A stretch of DNA of 64,000 nucleotides from Ditylenchus dipsaci (GCA_004194705.1 SADC01000064.1:62001-126000), one strand, 5' to 3'. Shown: positions 44,201-53,331, counted from the first letter of the stretch. The notes: generated by a model from the sequence alone, not told the origin. A program made the numbers and translations.

Positions 44201-44538
44201 CGTCGCCGAAGTCAACAAACAAGTCATTGATTTCCGAACGAGCCTAAAAAACTTCTGTGTTAAGAGCCTTTTATAAAATATTTTTGCTCAAAATTCACCT
44301 TGTTCAAGTAGCTGTTACACCATTTAGTGAAAGTCTTCTTCTGAATATGGATCCTTTCATCTTTCAGCTGCTGAATTCTGTTTCGCTCAAAATACAGCGT
44401 CTCATCCTGCAAATCTTCATTGTCGGGCAAAGGAGGAGATTGCATTGCTTGTGTTTGGTAATAGAATTGTTGTTGAGTGTAACCATTATTTCGTGTTCCA
44501 TTCACCGGCACTGCTGTTGCTATATTATGCGTAGTCAT
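14908..44538 (-). CDS. Beta-heavy spectrin (whole gene, 80 coding exons)
   Basis: Giant actin-crosslinking protein of the apical membrane skeleton; it pairs with alpha-spectrin in epithelia (orthologues: fly karst, worm sma-1, vertebrate SPTBN5). Seen here: start ATG at 44538, tandem CH1-CH2 actin-binding domains, a long chain of three-helix spectrin repeats, an SH3 domain inside the early repeats, a C-terminal PH domain and a tail ending in TGA at 14908. The SH3 together with CH domains is what separates beta-heavy spectrin from ordinary beta-spectrin, which has none. Summed exons give 12,008 nt; with the 16 single-base gaps described under findings this becomes 4,008 codons including the stop, matching the family's usual size of about 4,000 residues. 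All exon phases agree once those gaps are allowed. Three introns use GC donors. Intron 8 is 3.1 kb and full of nested inverted repeats. Exons are listed block by block in the next seven entries. Confidence 0.96.
16043..16201. mobile_element. Pogo-type MITE in spectrin intron
   Basis: Ends TACAGTCTACTCCCTCCATA and complement of TATGGAGGGAGTTGAGTGTA; TA at each end. GC-rich relative to its surroundings; within the intron between exons ending 16580 and starting 15977. Confidence 0.78.
17440..20348 (-). CDS. Beta-heavy spectrin exons 63-71: last repeats and basic linker
   Basis: Exons: 20348-20220, 20169-19881, 19828-19745, 18811-18707, 18601-18425, 18249-18148, 18096-17999, 17853-17760, 17715-17440. 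The last repeats include [20 protein letters not shown] and [19 protein letters not shown]. The intron 20219-20170 is only 50 nt. Two bases are missing, near 20040-20044 and 19986-19989. The exon ending at 18707 is followed by a GC donor (CAG|GCAAAT), the third in this gene. The intron 19744-18812 holds a 750-bp palindromic element. The final exon leaves the repeat fold and becomes strongly charged ([20 protein letters not shown]), the start of the linker before the PH domain. Confidence 0.93.
18985..19735. mobile_element. Palindromic element in spectrin intron
   Basis: Near-complete inverted repeat of about 750 bp. Arms share GTAGTCATACATCTCT, GACCTAGGTAACCTATCTTA and TTTTTGTCATTTTT around a centre near 19380. 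It carries the motif CATCTTAGCACCATGTTGTA, also seen at about 25.73 kb and 46.86 kb. No coding. Confidence 0.75.
20471..20645. mobile_element. Hairpin MITE, TTAAAGGACC type
   Basis: Begins TTAAAGGACCATAGCCGTCG and folds around about 20560, with arms GAATTTCAAATGTTTGAATT and GACAGTTCTCTTTCGTCT. The first bases resemble those of the long inverted repeat at 5766 and the element at 31239, suggesting a loose family with TTAA-like ends. Confidence 0.6.
21148..25127 (-). CDS. Beta-heavy spectrin exons 47-62: rod repeats, most damaged part
   Basis: Exons: 25127-25065, 25012-24746, 24483-24427, 24371-24133, 24003-23964, 23913-23857, 23810-23667, 23390-23362, 23310-23253, 23188-23124, 23067-22976, 22203-22130, 22076-21732, 21662-21598, 21520-21383, 21332-21148. 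Typical repeat motifs include [49 protein letters not shown] and QLAWINDKI. Nine single bases are missing in this block, near 24831-24833, 24233-24235, 23977-23979, 23693-23694, 23361, 23185-23188, 21971-21974, 21813-21816 and 21149-21152. Two of these sit at exon ends and shift the splice phase. The 29-nt exon at 23390-23362 is a micro-exon supplying the VVNGWKELK helix. The 773-nt intron between 22976 and 22203 is the only place where the donor (ACT|GTAAAG) was chosen over a weaker downstream one. Confidence 0.9.
22310..22552. mobile_element. Pogo-type MITE in spectrin intron
   Basis: AGTCAACGCTCGATATAACG on the left and an inverted counterpart near 22500-22552 (GTTCGTTAAATTGAGTG). No coding. 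It lies in the 773-nt intron 22975-22204. Confidence 0.6.
24516..24745. mobile_element. Hairpin MITE in spectrin intron
   Basis: Inverted arms ATTCAAAATCATGTTTTTGG and CCAAAAACGATTTTGAAT, with CACAGTGCC beside the right arm. A half copy with the same arm is at about 34340-34365. Confidence 0.55.
25261..25452. mobile_element. Insert with GAAGGATCG repeat arms
   Basis: Ends AGGGTTGGCGAAG at 25264 and CTTCGCCAACCCT at 25449, exact complements. The body is degenerate repeats of TCGAAGGATCGGA on one side and complementary units on the other. The flanks are TATA-rich, so a target duplication cannot be read with certainty. Confidence 0.7.
25803..25952. mobile_element. Pogo-type MITE in spectrin intron
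   Basis: Left ACTCCCATTAACATACACCC and right complement from GTATGTTAATAGGAGAGT, with additional internal GTATGTTAATG copies. No coding. Confidence 0.6.
26040..26225. repeat. Copy of the TTCGTGTTCAGCATG-core repeat family
   Basis: Core CATGCTGAACACGAA at 26206-26220, preceded by a hairpin GTCAAAATTTGAATTCC ... GGAATTCGAATTTTGAC. Other copies at 457-479, 29538-29560, 40170-40184, 40655-40679, 41153-41174, 42413-42426, 52163-52340 (degenerate) and 63882-63909. Confidence 0.65.
26768..31216 (-). CDS. Beta-heavy spectrin exons 34-46: rod repeats, two GC-AG introns
   Basis: Exons: 31216-30665 (552 nt, the largest), 30339-30300, 29478-29411, 29357-29070, 28932-28786, 28718-28579, 28133-27768, 27583-27509, 27458-27352, 27302-27242, 27188-27135, 27085-26996, 26916-26768. 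Spectrin repeats throughout, for example [25 protein letters not shown] and [19 protein letters not shown]. The exons ending at 28579 and 27509 are followed by GC donors (AG|GCAAGT and CAG|GCAATA); no usable GT donor lies nearby in the right phase. One base is missing near 28088-28092, where LSLEEK must continue into [10 protein letters not shown]. An apparent open stretch at about 31240-31350 was left out because joining 31742 directly to 31216 gives the expected repeat sequence. Confidence 0.94.
28221..28391. mobile_element. TACCGTATT-family MITE in spectrin intron
   Basis: TACCGTATTTCCTCTAATAA on the left and CTTATTAGAGAAAATACGGT at the right end. About 170 bp, no coding; same ends as the element at 4163-5220. 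Confidence 0.75.
30396..30645. mobile_element. TACCGTATT-family MITE in spectrin intron
   Basis: TACCGTATTTTCTCTAATAA on the left, CTTATTAGAGAAAACACGGT on the right, followed by TA. Internal GCGCCCC blocks next to each end are also inverted. Confidence 0.78.
31239..31466. mobile_element. TTAAAGGGCC MITE in spectrin intron
   Basis: Left end TTAAAGGGCCATTGCCG; right end, read as complement, TTAAAGGGCCATTGACA. Both arms carry a CCAATTCAAA or TTGAATTGCC element. It lies directly beside exon 34 and accounts for an apparent extra reading frame there. Confidence 0.7.
31742..35638 (-). CDS. Beta-heavy spectrin exons 20-33: rod repeats
   Basis: Exons: 35638-35393, 35341-35281, 35221-34929, 34886-34810, 34755-34671, 34264-34179, 33914-33811, 33766-33628, 33585-33430, 33154-33091, 32952-32762, 32678-32376, 32287-32168, 32110-31742. 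This block reads without any correction and all exon phases agree. Repeats are identified by helix-A tryptophans ([38 protein letters not shown]) and by the HxxL/E helix-B pattern ([20 protein letters not shown]). The intron between 34178 and 33915 contains a transposon-like insert with tandem-repeat arms, so exon 26 must begin at the acceptor at 33914 rather than at a later AG, which would introduce a stop. This part forms extended triple-helical rod in the cell cortex. Confidence 0.94.
33932..34130. mobile_element. Insert with TTTTTTGCCGCAAAAACAC repeat arms, probable 8-bp duplication
   Basis: Left half is four to five degenerate units around TTTTTGCCGCAAAAACAC; right half carries the complementary GCGGCAAAAAAAAG units. 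Subterminal CTTGCCGTAAAAAT is found inverted at both sides. Flanks TTATCGTT (33924-33931) and TTATCCTT (34131-34138) match at 7 of 8 bases. Inside the intron between spectrin exons 25 and 26. Confidence 0.68.
36135..39387 (-). CDS. Beta-heavy spectrin exons 9-19: first repeats with SH3 domain
   Basis: Exons: 39387-39297, 39247-39073, 38682-38461, 38404-38309, 38224-38081, 38024-37964, 37896-37809, 37544-37393, 37336-37206, 37069-36580, 36515-36135. Spectrin-repeat helices are recognised by W in helix A (for example [24 protein letters not shown]) and the repeat-closing pattern [13 protein letters not shown]. The 490-nt exon carries an SH3 domain, roughly residues 836-890 of the protein, with the hallmark ALYDY-like VLYPYDGG, the DWWRV tryptophan pair and the [11 protein letters not shown] ending. 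Three single-base losses interrupt the reading frame here: near 38343-38346 (after DDYLQ), near 36661-36665 (after SPPKAQKK) and near 36427-36428 (after FEAWAKET). Each is repaired by one added base, and in each case the resumed frame is again clear spectrin. Confidence 0.95.
38705..38907. mobile_element. hAT-type MITE in spectrin intron
   Basis: Ends CATGGCTCCGAA and complement CAGGGCTCCGAA. Flanks TCTAATGA (38697-38704) and TCTAATAA (38908-38915), matching 7 of 8. The interior has repeated ATAAAGGACAT-like words. Confidence 0.8.
39575..39970. repeat. Inverted repeat in spectrin intron 8
   Basis: Arms 39575-39665 and 39885-39970 pair: GTAGCCCTAAATCTCCTCTT with AAGAGGAGATTTAGGGCTAC, and AGTATTAGGTTTTGAATTTG with its complement. 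The loop is unique AT-rich DNA. Confidence 0.7.
40680..41034. mobile_element. Element with ATTGCGCCACTGCAAA repeat arms, exact 8-bp duplication
   Basis: Starts GGGCAGCCGACGATTGCGCC and ends with its exact complement. Each arm is about six degenerate 16-17-bp units. Flanked by GTCGGTTT at 40672-40679 and 41035-41042. It interrupts the conserved core of another repeat, so removing one duplication restores that repeat's arm. Confidence 0.88.
41450..41895. mobile_element. Palindromic element, GGGCTGTATTGGAGGG family, copy 1
   Basis: Arms GGGATTAAGGGCTGTATTGG and complement near 41880, then GGAAGGGAATAAAAGGGGCC. The interior has GC-rich stretches (CAGGGGCGCAGGGGCTTGGG) and ACCTTAGACA on each side. 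The interior resembles, in opposite orientation, the interior of the element at 55615-56277; a fragment is at 57140-57245. Confidence 0.7.
42497..44538 (-). CDS. Beta-heavy spectrin exons 1-8: CH1-CH2 actin-binding domains
   Basis: Exons (plus-strand coordinates, 5' to 3' of the gene): 44538-44299, 44243-43959, 43431-43280, 43235-43121, 43077-43041, 42984-42908, 42828-42686, 42633-42497. The first about 60 residues are a Gln/Asn-rich leader, then CH1 starts at [13 protein letters not shown] with the actin-binding-site motifs [20 protein letters not shown] and [22 protein letters not shown]2 follows with [40 protein letters not shown] and the [20 protein letters not shown] helix. The block ends in the linker helix leading into repeat 1. 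Exon 5 is only 37 nt. All splice sites are GT-AG and phases are consistent without correction. The start codon is the first ATG of the exon and gives a leader of ordinary length for beta-spectrins. Confidence 0.96.
43643..43836. mobile_element. Probable hAT-type MITE in spectrin intron 2
   Basis: Ends CAGGTCTGCCAAC and complement CAGGACTGCCGAC. The interior resembles the MITE at 38705-38907 (TTTATATAGTGCTT and TGCAGTGCTT contexts). No clear 8-bp duplication. Confidence 0.5.
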
Positions 44539-44979
44539 TCAGCAATAGTAAATATGTTAAATAAGTAGAAAGTAGAACAAGCTGCTCCGTGTTAGAAAAT
44601 ACTCGCGCAAATATTGCTGGCTGATATTCCTCCTGCTTTCTAACTGCTTCCAAAATCAACCGAAAATACAATAATCGCAATTACCACAAACATAATTTTT
44701 AAGAGCTTAGTCAATTGAGAATTTGATATAAAACTAAGTACCAAATAAAATCGAAATGTTTGTAGAACATATTGAAAAAAAAATAATTAAAAAAGTTGTT
44801 GCCATTCCAAACCGTCAAAACTCTTGCATAACCCTGTATATGCGCAGAGTAGGCCTACACAACAAGAAAAAGGCTAATAATTTTTTAGGACAAATAAAAA
44901 AAGAGTTAATTTTAGTCATGTTCAAGTAAAATCTAACAAAGAGGCCTAAATAAATAAAAAATGCGGTGAATTTAAAGCG

Positions 44980-45372
44980 ATTGGCTCTATATGTGTTGGG
45001 GTGGCTCCCCCAAAAAAGCTGTCTTGGTTCCGCTTGCTGATTTTTTCTAATTTATTTACAAAAATATATTATTTTCACTTCAAATAAACATGTTCCAGCA
45101 CCATACTAGTGATGCCATAAATGCCATGTTTCAATAAATAGTTTTTTAGGCTTTAGGCTAAGGTGCAGGGTAGGCCAGCGTATGTTAGGACCTACTCAAA
45201 CATGTTTTTCTCAGTTTTTTGCAGCTCAGAAAACATTTTAACTCTGTCCTAACTTATGCTTGCCTACCCTGCGTCTAAGTCAAGGCAAAAAATAAAAAGA
45301 AAAAATATGAAAACATCAACAGGGGGGACCAAGGCAATTTTTTTCGGGGCCACCCAACACATATAAGGCTAA
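44980..45372. mobile_element. Foldback element with nested hairpin MITE
   Basis: Outer arms CTATATGTGTTGGGGTGG and CCACCCAACACATATAAG. At the centre, 45145-45292 is a second copy of the GGCCAGCGTATGTTAGGAC hairpin MITE found at 8690. A related outer arm (TTTGGTCCCCCCTGTTG type) is at 63.2 and 63.7 kb. Confidence 0.65.
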
Positions 45373-46376
45373 GCGTTTCAAGCTGTTTTCTAACTATCAC
45401 AAAACTATAAAAACTTAAAAATAACTTTTATAAAAAAAGATAGGTATGTATTATTTTCTCTTCCTGATGCAGGTATTTTTGATTTTTTTTCCTTCTTTGC
45501 TAAACATTTTACAAAGAAAGCACTTAATCAAAATGTGTGTCAAAAAAAGTATGAAAAGAAAAAAGCAAATTGTTGGTATTGCTCATGTCCGAAACAAAGA
45601 TTCAACAGATAAGGCGAAAGGCGGTGGGTGTGTAAGTAAATTGAAGTATATTGAGGTATGCACATAGCAGAGATGATAAACTAGAAAATGCATTAGAATT
45701 ATTATTCTAATTTATATTTTCCGGCGGAATACAACAAATAAAAGAAAGAAAAGAAGGAACATGGAGAATAGTTGACCGAAATATACAAACTGTCAACAAA
45801 ACAGTCTTCTTTGAAATTTTAATGATTTCATATTTATTCAAAACTTTTTTGGCAAGTTTTTATGGCAATGTATTGCCGTTTAAGCAGAGACATATCCACC
45901 AGGCTTGAGTCGTAGTGATATTTCATTATTACAAACCTATTACAAAAAATTATTACAACAAAAATTTGTAGCTCATATCACCGACTATAGATTGAGTGGT
46001 AAATGGCTAAGAAAAGTCTTGTAAAGGAGTAAAAGAAGCTATATAAACCACCAAACCACTATATGAAAAGCTAATTGGAAAGTTTAAAAGCGGTCAAGTT
46101 TTTTTTAACACGCCCTGTACTTACTCATGAAAATGATAGTCAACTAGCAGTGAAGGGAATTTGGAGATTCCGTAAACTCACAGTTATCGTAATTGCTGTA
46201 ATAAAAGCCCGAGGATTCTATTTTTCAACCCCCAAAAATCTTGTAATTGTCAATTTAAAATGGTCTTAACCCATTTTTGCCCGAATTAATTTTCGAAAAA
46301 ACGAAAACTTGGTTTTCAGCTGGAATGGTCTTATGTAGAGGTAAAATGGTCGGTTTTATTAATTTAAATCTGAAAT

Positions 46377-47327
46377 ACAGGGTGTTTTTTTATTCACCGA
46401 TTTTAATTTGTAAATTTTTATTGAAATTTTTAATCTTTTTTCAAAGTTCTTTTTTTTATCAGAAAGCTGAGGTTCTAGGATTTGTTCGATATTTACAGAT
46501 TTAGCTTTTCGCGTCAGAAATTTTGTCTGCCAGCCGTCTAAAGTTCAAGATTTCTTTTAGGTAGTTTTTCAAATACACAGAATTTTTCAAAGTTTTTTTT
46601 GAAGTCAATACACAGTGAGAATGGAAACATTGTAGCGCTATATTGCAGCTAAGTTCAAGGGCTATAAATACCACTTTACAGATTTTTTTTTGAAAATATG
46701 AATGTTGACAGAATGCTTTTTGAAAAAATTGGACCAAAATCGAAATTTTTAAATATATCAGATTTCAAATGGATTACTTTTTTCATAAGACCATATCTCA
46801 ATATTACAATTTAAAAAATTATTTTGAAAAATGCGTTCTGTAGTCCTTTCTCTGCGCTACAACATGGTGCTAAGATAATGTCGTAAAACTTTTAATTTTT
46901 CAATCCTTCAATCACTTAAACCAATGAAAGTTCTTGTCACGCTTTCAAAATGACCACATCAGTGTTTAAAGCCAAATTCTAACTTTTCTAAAATAATCCA
47001 GGCGAGATTTTTGATTTATTTAAAAGATCAGATTCAGGGCTACAAAAGCATATGGTTTGAATATTTTTATAAAAAAGTTTTTGCTATTAACGATGAACAT
47101 AAGAACTTGACCTAAACTCATCAGTCACTTGCTAAGATTCCCACAAACTAGCCTGAACTTTAGAGAACTGGCAGACAAAATTTTTGACGCCAAAAGCTAA
47201 ATCTGTTAATATCAAACGAAATCCTAGAACCTCATCTTTCTAACAAAAAAAAGATTTCCAAAAAAAGATTAAAATTTTTAATAAAAATTGACAAATCAAA
47301 ATCGGGGAATAAAAAAACACCTGTATT
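46377..47327. mobile_element. Mariner-type foldback element
   Basis: Ends TACAGGGTGTTTTTTTATTC and complement TACAGGTGTTTTTTTATTCC. The next 45 bp are also inverted (CGATTTTAATTTG). The body is a further inverted pair (GAAATTTTGTCTGCCAG with CTGGCAGACAAAATTTTTG). No transposase. Confidence 0.75.
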
Positions 47328-47956
47328 AGAGAGAGGCTTCTGTTAGAAAAATTACGACAAATAATAGTAAATAAGTCAACCAAAGAAAAAAGAATTTTAA
47401 ATGACGTAAAAGATTTTAAGCAAATATTTTCTCGCTCCTTATATAACTATTAGTAAGTATGCTCTTGGCCAATATACTTGTTTTACCCACTTTAACACTC
47501 TAATCAGCCCTCTTTTGTTAGAGGAAGTGTGAGTATTCCAAATTATTTTTGCCGCCATGTTCAGAAGGAGGAATGCCTGTACAAGGTCAAGGTCTCGCGT
47601 TCTCTTTCTCCCAACGTTTACCCTCTGCCTACTCTCCTACTCCCAATTGCCACTCTCCATTTAATCGGGCCTTCCTTTTCTTGTGTATAACCAGCCAACA
47701 AAGAAGATCTCTGTACGTTTCTTCTACTACTATAAAAATAACAACAATTAAACAGTAGCCTTTTTATAGCAGCCAAGGCAGAAGAAGTTCCTGTGTGTGC
47801 ATATAGTCTAATCACTAGACATATAGAGAAATCTATTTTCCTTATCCCATGTCAGCCTGGACTGTCAGACCGATAAGGCATCAGGGGCATCAACATACAG
47901 TGTTCGTGATTTCCTCAACTGTATAACATTCCAATAGGAGATATAGAAAAAAAGGA

Positions 47957-48116
47957 TATATCGTATATTCTCTATTAAACCCCATGGGGGATTATTTTTC
48001 AACCCTCTAAAAATCCGGAAATTGTCAATCGAAAATGGCCTAAACTCTGAAATTCTAGTCAAAAAAATGGTGGTGGGGGATTATAAGAAAGTGGGGGATT
48101 AATAGAGTATATAGGT
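47957..48116. mobile_element. TACCGTATT-related MITE
   Basis: TATCGTATATTCTCTATTAA on the left with ATTAATAGAGTATATAGGTA on the right. A partial relative follows at about 48156-48250 (CCGTATTTTTCTAATAAG). Confidence 0.5.
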
Positions 48117-49236
48117 ATGCGGTGTTTTAAGAAATTCTGCCTTTTTCAAATGGTCATGCCGTATTTTTCTAATAAGCCAACCCCCTCTAATAAAGCACCC
48201 TCGACTTTGGGGCCTATATCTCAGCCCACAGAGAATATTTTGCAAAGCTGTTTATCGCGTTTTCTTAAATCGCATAAGCTTCACCAATTTTGCTTTTTAG
48301 ATTTTGATTGAGCACCCTAAAATGTCTAGATCGTCCTCAAAATTTCCCGATTTTCGTTGGTACCACCGGGTTGGCGAAAATACTACAAATGTTTCTAGGT
48401 CGTTTTTCAAAAGAACTTTAAAAGCAACTTTCAACTTTAAAATCAAATAAAATGGGATTTTAGACATTTTAAATATAAAGCATGGATAAAGGAGAACTAC
48501 CGATATAAGAGCACCTTTGGCCGGTCTTCAGAGGTGCTCTTATACTAGGGTATCGATCTCAAAATTTTAAAAGAGAACATTCACCCAAATTGGAGTGAAA
48601 AAGACATTTTGACTATTTTCGAAGGAAAAGGCCATTTGATACAGTGCCGATTGCCATTTTTAAGCAAAAAAAAGATATGGACTACAATTGCAGAAATAAA
48701 AAAGGTTTGGGGCCCAACAATTTTTTTTTTTAAAAGGACAGATGAAAATAATATATATCAGTTCCCAATTGTTATAAAGTTAACTAGTCTTTAGTTAACC
48801 GAAACTATAATTTTTTTGCCAACAGTCAGTTATATTTTCTCAGCAAAAAAAAAAATATTAATAAACATAAAAAAATGTATCCTGGGGTTATAGAAAAGAC
48901 TGATGGCCCAGGTGCAGGCCACATATTTTTTGGTGTCCAAATCAATAAATAAGATGCTAAAAGCTGGTCAGATAAATGTGATGTAAAAGGGTGCAGTGTG
49001 TAATGCATTTATTTATAAATAACCAAACAAGTGTTCTTCTTCTTATTTGCCTTTCTCACTCTTTTTAGGGGTTGTGAATCACCCGACTTGTGGTTCAAAA
49101 TTGTTTTTTAAGTTCTATTTTCTATGTTCTAAAAACTAAAAATATATCTCTTAGAACAGAAAAAAGTTACAAATGAAAAGGTACAAATGGTTAAACAGAC
49201 AAGCAAATTAAAAATAAGATCTCTAGGCATTTACAC

Positions 49237-49385
49237 CGTATTCGCTTTAATAGAGCGGTATGCCGCTCTATGCTCTGACTTCACGTCAAAAATGCAATAA
49301 AACATGGGTTCAACCCATGATTTTGTCCTCGACCCTGCTGCTCTATTAGAGAGTGTCGTTCAAATATCAGAGAGAACACTGGGGA
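49237..49385. mobile_element. TACCGTATT-related MITE, degraded
   Basis: ACACCGTATTCGCTTTAATA at the left and CTCTATTAGAGAGTG, ATCAGAGAGAACACTGG at the right. Ends are diverged. Confidence 0.4.
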
Positions 49386-50532
49386 TTTCTACCTGCTGCA
49401 AATACTATTACCTCTTTCAATAACTTTTAAGAAGTTTATCGTATTAATCACATAGACCAAATTGCTTTAAATGAGTGTTGACTGAAAACCCAAGTGTCAA
49501 CTTAAGAGTTCTTATAAGGCGGTAAGGGCTGTGAAGTTTTTTGATTCACTGAAATTTTTTCTGTTAGTGATATTTGTAGCTTAGATGAAGGGCTTTTTTA
49601 AAAGGGCTACTAAAAAGATTCATCTGATAAAAAAATTGGATACAATTCTTAGATCTGCACTTAGTGGCCATGAGTGTCCACCTGAATGCGCACCTAAGTA
49701 TTTTCAGCATGTAGTTTGTTTATGCTTATTTTGAAACCCTGCATCTGAGCTGCAAAATAGTACTAACAGAATTTTTTCGAAAGAATTTTTTTCAGCGGAG
49801 GAAAAAAAATTACAGCCCTTCGCGCGCTAAGAACGACACTTGAAGTGGACACGCATTGTCAATGAGTCTTTACAGTTTCAATACAATTTTCAGTGAAAAG
49901 CCACGTAGAGTATATTTTAAAGGAAACCAAATATTAGCCTTAAAATACCTAACAAACAACTTCCAAAATATTTCTACACTGCTTTACTTCATTAACAAAA
50001 TGTATGGGTCCTAATGTACAACAAAATTTTACATAAAACCGACAATTAATTTAGCAAACATGCACACAAAATATATAGTGCGTGAAATTGCACTTGATTC
50101 AATATGCACACATACATAATCCAAACAAAATGCACAACTAGTAGAACTAGCAAAAAAGAGCTCCATCAAAATCGAGCGAAAGGATTAATACACGCAAGGA
50201 AAGGGACAGAAAACTGCCGGAATTTATGATAATTTACTGATTATCGATTACTATTTATAGGAACAACAATTTGGCAATGAATTTAAGCTTTGTTGCTATC
50301 AGAGCTTTTTCGTGCAGAGCATTTCAAAATCTATTGGTATAAAATGCGTCCTCTCTTATCTTTTTGCTCGTGCTATTATATAATACACACTGTGAATAGA
50401 AGGTTCTTTTGTTTTAAGGAAACAAATGACTTTTTCCAACTGCATTGCAATTGACAACACTATTTCAGAAACCGAAAAAATTAAAATAAAATAAACAAAC
50501 ATTGAAAAAATACTATTTTATTCTTTCGAATT

Positions 50533-50770
50533 ATTCCCGTATTTTGTCTAATAAGTGACCGGGTGGTTTGTTTTTGAATCCTTCAAAAATCCGAAAAATT
50601 TGGAGCTGATCTTGAATTTTTCGGGTGCTAAACGAAAATCGAAAAAGCGGAATTAGTAAAGCTCGTGGGAGTTAATAAAACGCTATAAACAGCAGTGAAA
50701 TTTTTTTCCTGGTTGAAATATAGGTCCTTAAAATTGAAAGAGTGGGCTTCTTAGAGCAAATAAGGAAACT
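50533..50770. mobile_element. TACCGTATT-related MITE, degraded
   Basis: CCCGTATTTTGTCTAATAAG on the left and CTTAGAGCAAATAAGGA on the right. The interior resembles that of the copies at 28221 and 62805 (TCGAAAAAGCGGAATTAGTA). Confidence 0.5.
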
Positions 50771-50828
50771 AAGATCAGTTATAGGAGTCAGTGAACCCTG
50801 TTATGATAGGCTTAGGCTTTATTATCAA

Positions 50829-51273
50829 AGTCCAGTCTCGTTTAACTGCCACCCCAGTTAACTGACACCCTGAGTCCGTCTGGTTGGTCAGCAACGGAAA
50901 TAAAGCTAAACTACACCCGAATTAACCGCCACTCATTTAACTATCCACCACCCAAAGGTCATAAGAAAAAAACCTCATTTAACCGCCAGTTCTTTTTTTA
51001 TATTTAACTCTTGATAAAGAAAATCATGAAAACTTCTGAATTTTTTAAATTTCCACCAAAAATAATTTCCCATAAAAAAGATTATGTTTTTGTGACCATT
51101 TTTAAATTTGTCTATTTTCGATATCGGCTATTATCTCACTGTTTTACGTCCAATTTTTGGCATTCATCCAATTTTTAGTAAGAAACTTGATTGACCGCCA
51201 CTTTAGCTTTGAAATGAATTTTTCCACCTTAAGGCTGTTCCTGGGCTGGCTGTTAAATGAGGTTCGACTACAC
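50829..51273. mobile_element. Pogo-like MITE with GTTTAACTGCCACC ends
   Basis: Left CAGTCTCGTTTAACTGCCAC, right complement from GGCTGTTAAATGAGGTTCG. Several internal TTAACCGCCA words. A fragment with the same end (CAGTCAGGCCTCAGTTATCC) is at 60070-60110. Confidence 0.6.
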
Positions 51274-52139
51274 CTGATAAATTACACAAAATATTAAATA
51301 TAAACGATAAGAGAACACAAAATAGATTAGGACTAAGTTTGCATGAATCAAAATGGTGGAGAGGTACCAACGAACGCTCAACAATGTATATATTTGGCTT
51401 TGAAAGACACTAGCCAAGGAAGTTGCCTCACCTACCTAACACACAAAATATATCTGGGAGGGAAAGAAAGACGCGCGCACTGCAAAGGGCGATCTCTTTT
51501 ACCCCTCCCTCGACCATGGCGTCTTCTTTTTGTAAGGAAAGGAAAGTTTAATACTGGCCATTGCTTTGCATCACAGTAAACGGCTGTACTCTTTGGTGTA
51601 TACTCGCCTTCCCTCTGCTTAATTTTTGGACAGACCTTTTTGAGGGTTTCTATTAACACGCCAAAGCCTGACTGTGAAACCAGTCGGTTCTAGTGCAGAA
51701 TTTCACAGAAAATCTCTTTATCACGGTAGATGTTTTAAAAGAGCAACTGACCAACGAATGTCCCATTTTTAAAAACTTACTGAAATTAATGGAAAGGGTT
51801 TTGTAAAAAGGTAGTGTACTATTTACACACGTATTATATTTTTTTTGTAGAAGAGAAATTTGCTTTCCAACTCACGATTATTTTTTAATTTTTGCTTGGT
51901 ATATTGCTAGAAAAAGGATTTTAAAAATTTTAGATCCCGTAATTTCTGTAAAAAAGTGCTTGTAACTTTCCCTGCAACGACTATGAACTACTTTTTTTAT
52001 ACACTAAAATATAGAGCAATTAATAGCGGTAATTTTGACTCCCATTATAGCAATAGGTGATAATGGAGTCGTGATAAATTATGCAAAATAAATATACAAG
52101 TTGTGACATAAATCGCTCCGACTTTTTTTCTGCTAGGCA

Positions 52140-52465
52140 AACCTGTTGTTTTGACACCAGATTCTTTTTCAGCGTACTGCTCTTAACTGATCTGTGTCGC
52201 TGTTAAAATTTAAATTCCGCTCAGGACAAAAAATAATTTATTTTCAATATTTGAATGTTTTTCTTGAGCGAATTTCAATTTTGACAGTGACTTTGGTCTT
52301 TTAAGAGCAGTTTTCTAAACAAATCGACTATGCTGAATAAAGCTTTCAGCTGGTCATTTGCCATTCTAGAAAAATCTACCACGACGATACGCTTAATTTC
52401 CAATTTTTGGCTTGAATTTCAGATAGATTCTCCGTGAAATTTTTTGTGCCTTCGTGTGTTAATAG
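52140..52465. repeat. Degenerate TTCGTGTTCAGCATG-core family copy
   Basis: GACACCAGATTCTTTTTCAGC at the left and TCGACTATGCTGAATAAAG about 150 bp later bracket the hairpin AATTCCGCTCAGGACAAAAA / TTTTTCTTGAGCGAATTTCA. It is followed by GATTCTCCGTGAAATTTT and CGTGTGTTAATA, which also close the copy near 26690-26752. Confidence 0.55.
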
Positions 52466-53091
52466 TTTAAGCTAAAAAAATAGAAAAATAACAAGCAAGA
52501 TATCTTTGGTTGAAAAAGTGTGCATAGTGAAAAAAGTGTTGTAGGATTGTTTGCATTGACTTTGTAAAGCGATAATACTTGTATCGAAGACTTAATATGC
52601 CGAAAAACGAATCGCAATGGACTTTAAGATCAATCCTTTTGTATTGAAGATAAAATTAGCAATAAAATTGACCCTAGAGTGAGAGCAGCGAAATTTCCGA
52701 AATTTGGATTGGCGGAACACATCTTTTATTAACAAAATAACCTTTTCAATCGGTCGAATATTTGGAATACTTCAAAAAGTATAGCACTGTATCTCGTCAA
52801 ATTTATAAAATATCCCTGCATTTGAAAACAATGAGGTTTAAAATGTAATTTTGGAACTATTGCATTTGGTGAACCCCCAAAGGGTCAAAAAATTTTGAAA
52901 ATAAAAAAATCACAAATTTTATGCCAGAATAATTTTATTATGCCTTCTTGAACCACAACAACCTATGTATTGTAACAAATTTCCGTTCAACAATAAGATG
53001 CACGGATACAACAACAAAACCCAACTCCAAGAGTGTATCTAGGTATATTCTCTTATTACATCATCCAATTTAATATCTAGGCATCAACATA

Positions 53092-53331
53092 TTAGGTCGT
53101 GTCAAAAGTTCGCAGCGTTTTTTTTCAAAAGCCATATTTATGGCATTGCATTTTTACAATAGATTTTTCATCAATTTTTCAAAAGTTTACCCCTCATTTT
53201 GTAGCTGAGGATCTTGGCTACAAAATGAGTGGTAAGCTTTTGGAAAATTGATGAAAAATCCATTGTAAAAACGCAATCCCATAAATATGGCTTTTGAAAA
53301 AAACGCTGCGAACTTTTGACAACCTAATATT
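53092..53331. mobile_element. Mariner-type palindromic MITE
   Basis: TTAGGTCGTGTCAAAAGTTC on the left and complement of GAACTTTTGACAACCTAA on the right, then TA. The whole 240 bp folds back (CTACAAAATGAGTGG centre). Confidence 0.82.

Noticed and set aside
45446..45667. Small open frame with a hydrophobic start and Lys-rich end
   Set aside because: No recognisable domain, AT-rich low complexity, no splice or regulatory support.
47549..47758. GC-richer open stretch that might be a first exon
   Set aside because: No downstream exon or known motif could be linked to it.
51343..51579. GC-richer open stretch on both strands
   Set aside because: No domain or splice partner; both-strand openness suggests composition effect.
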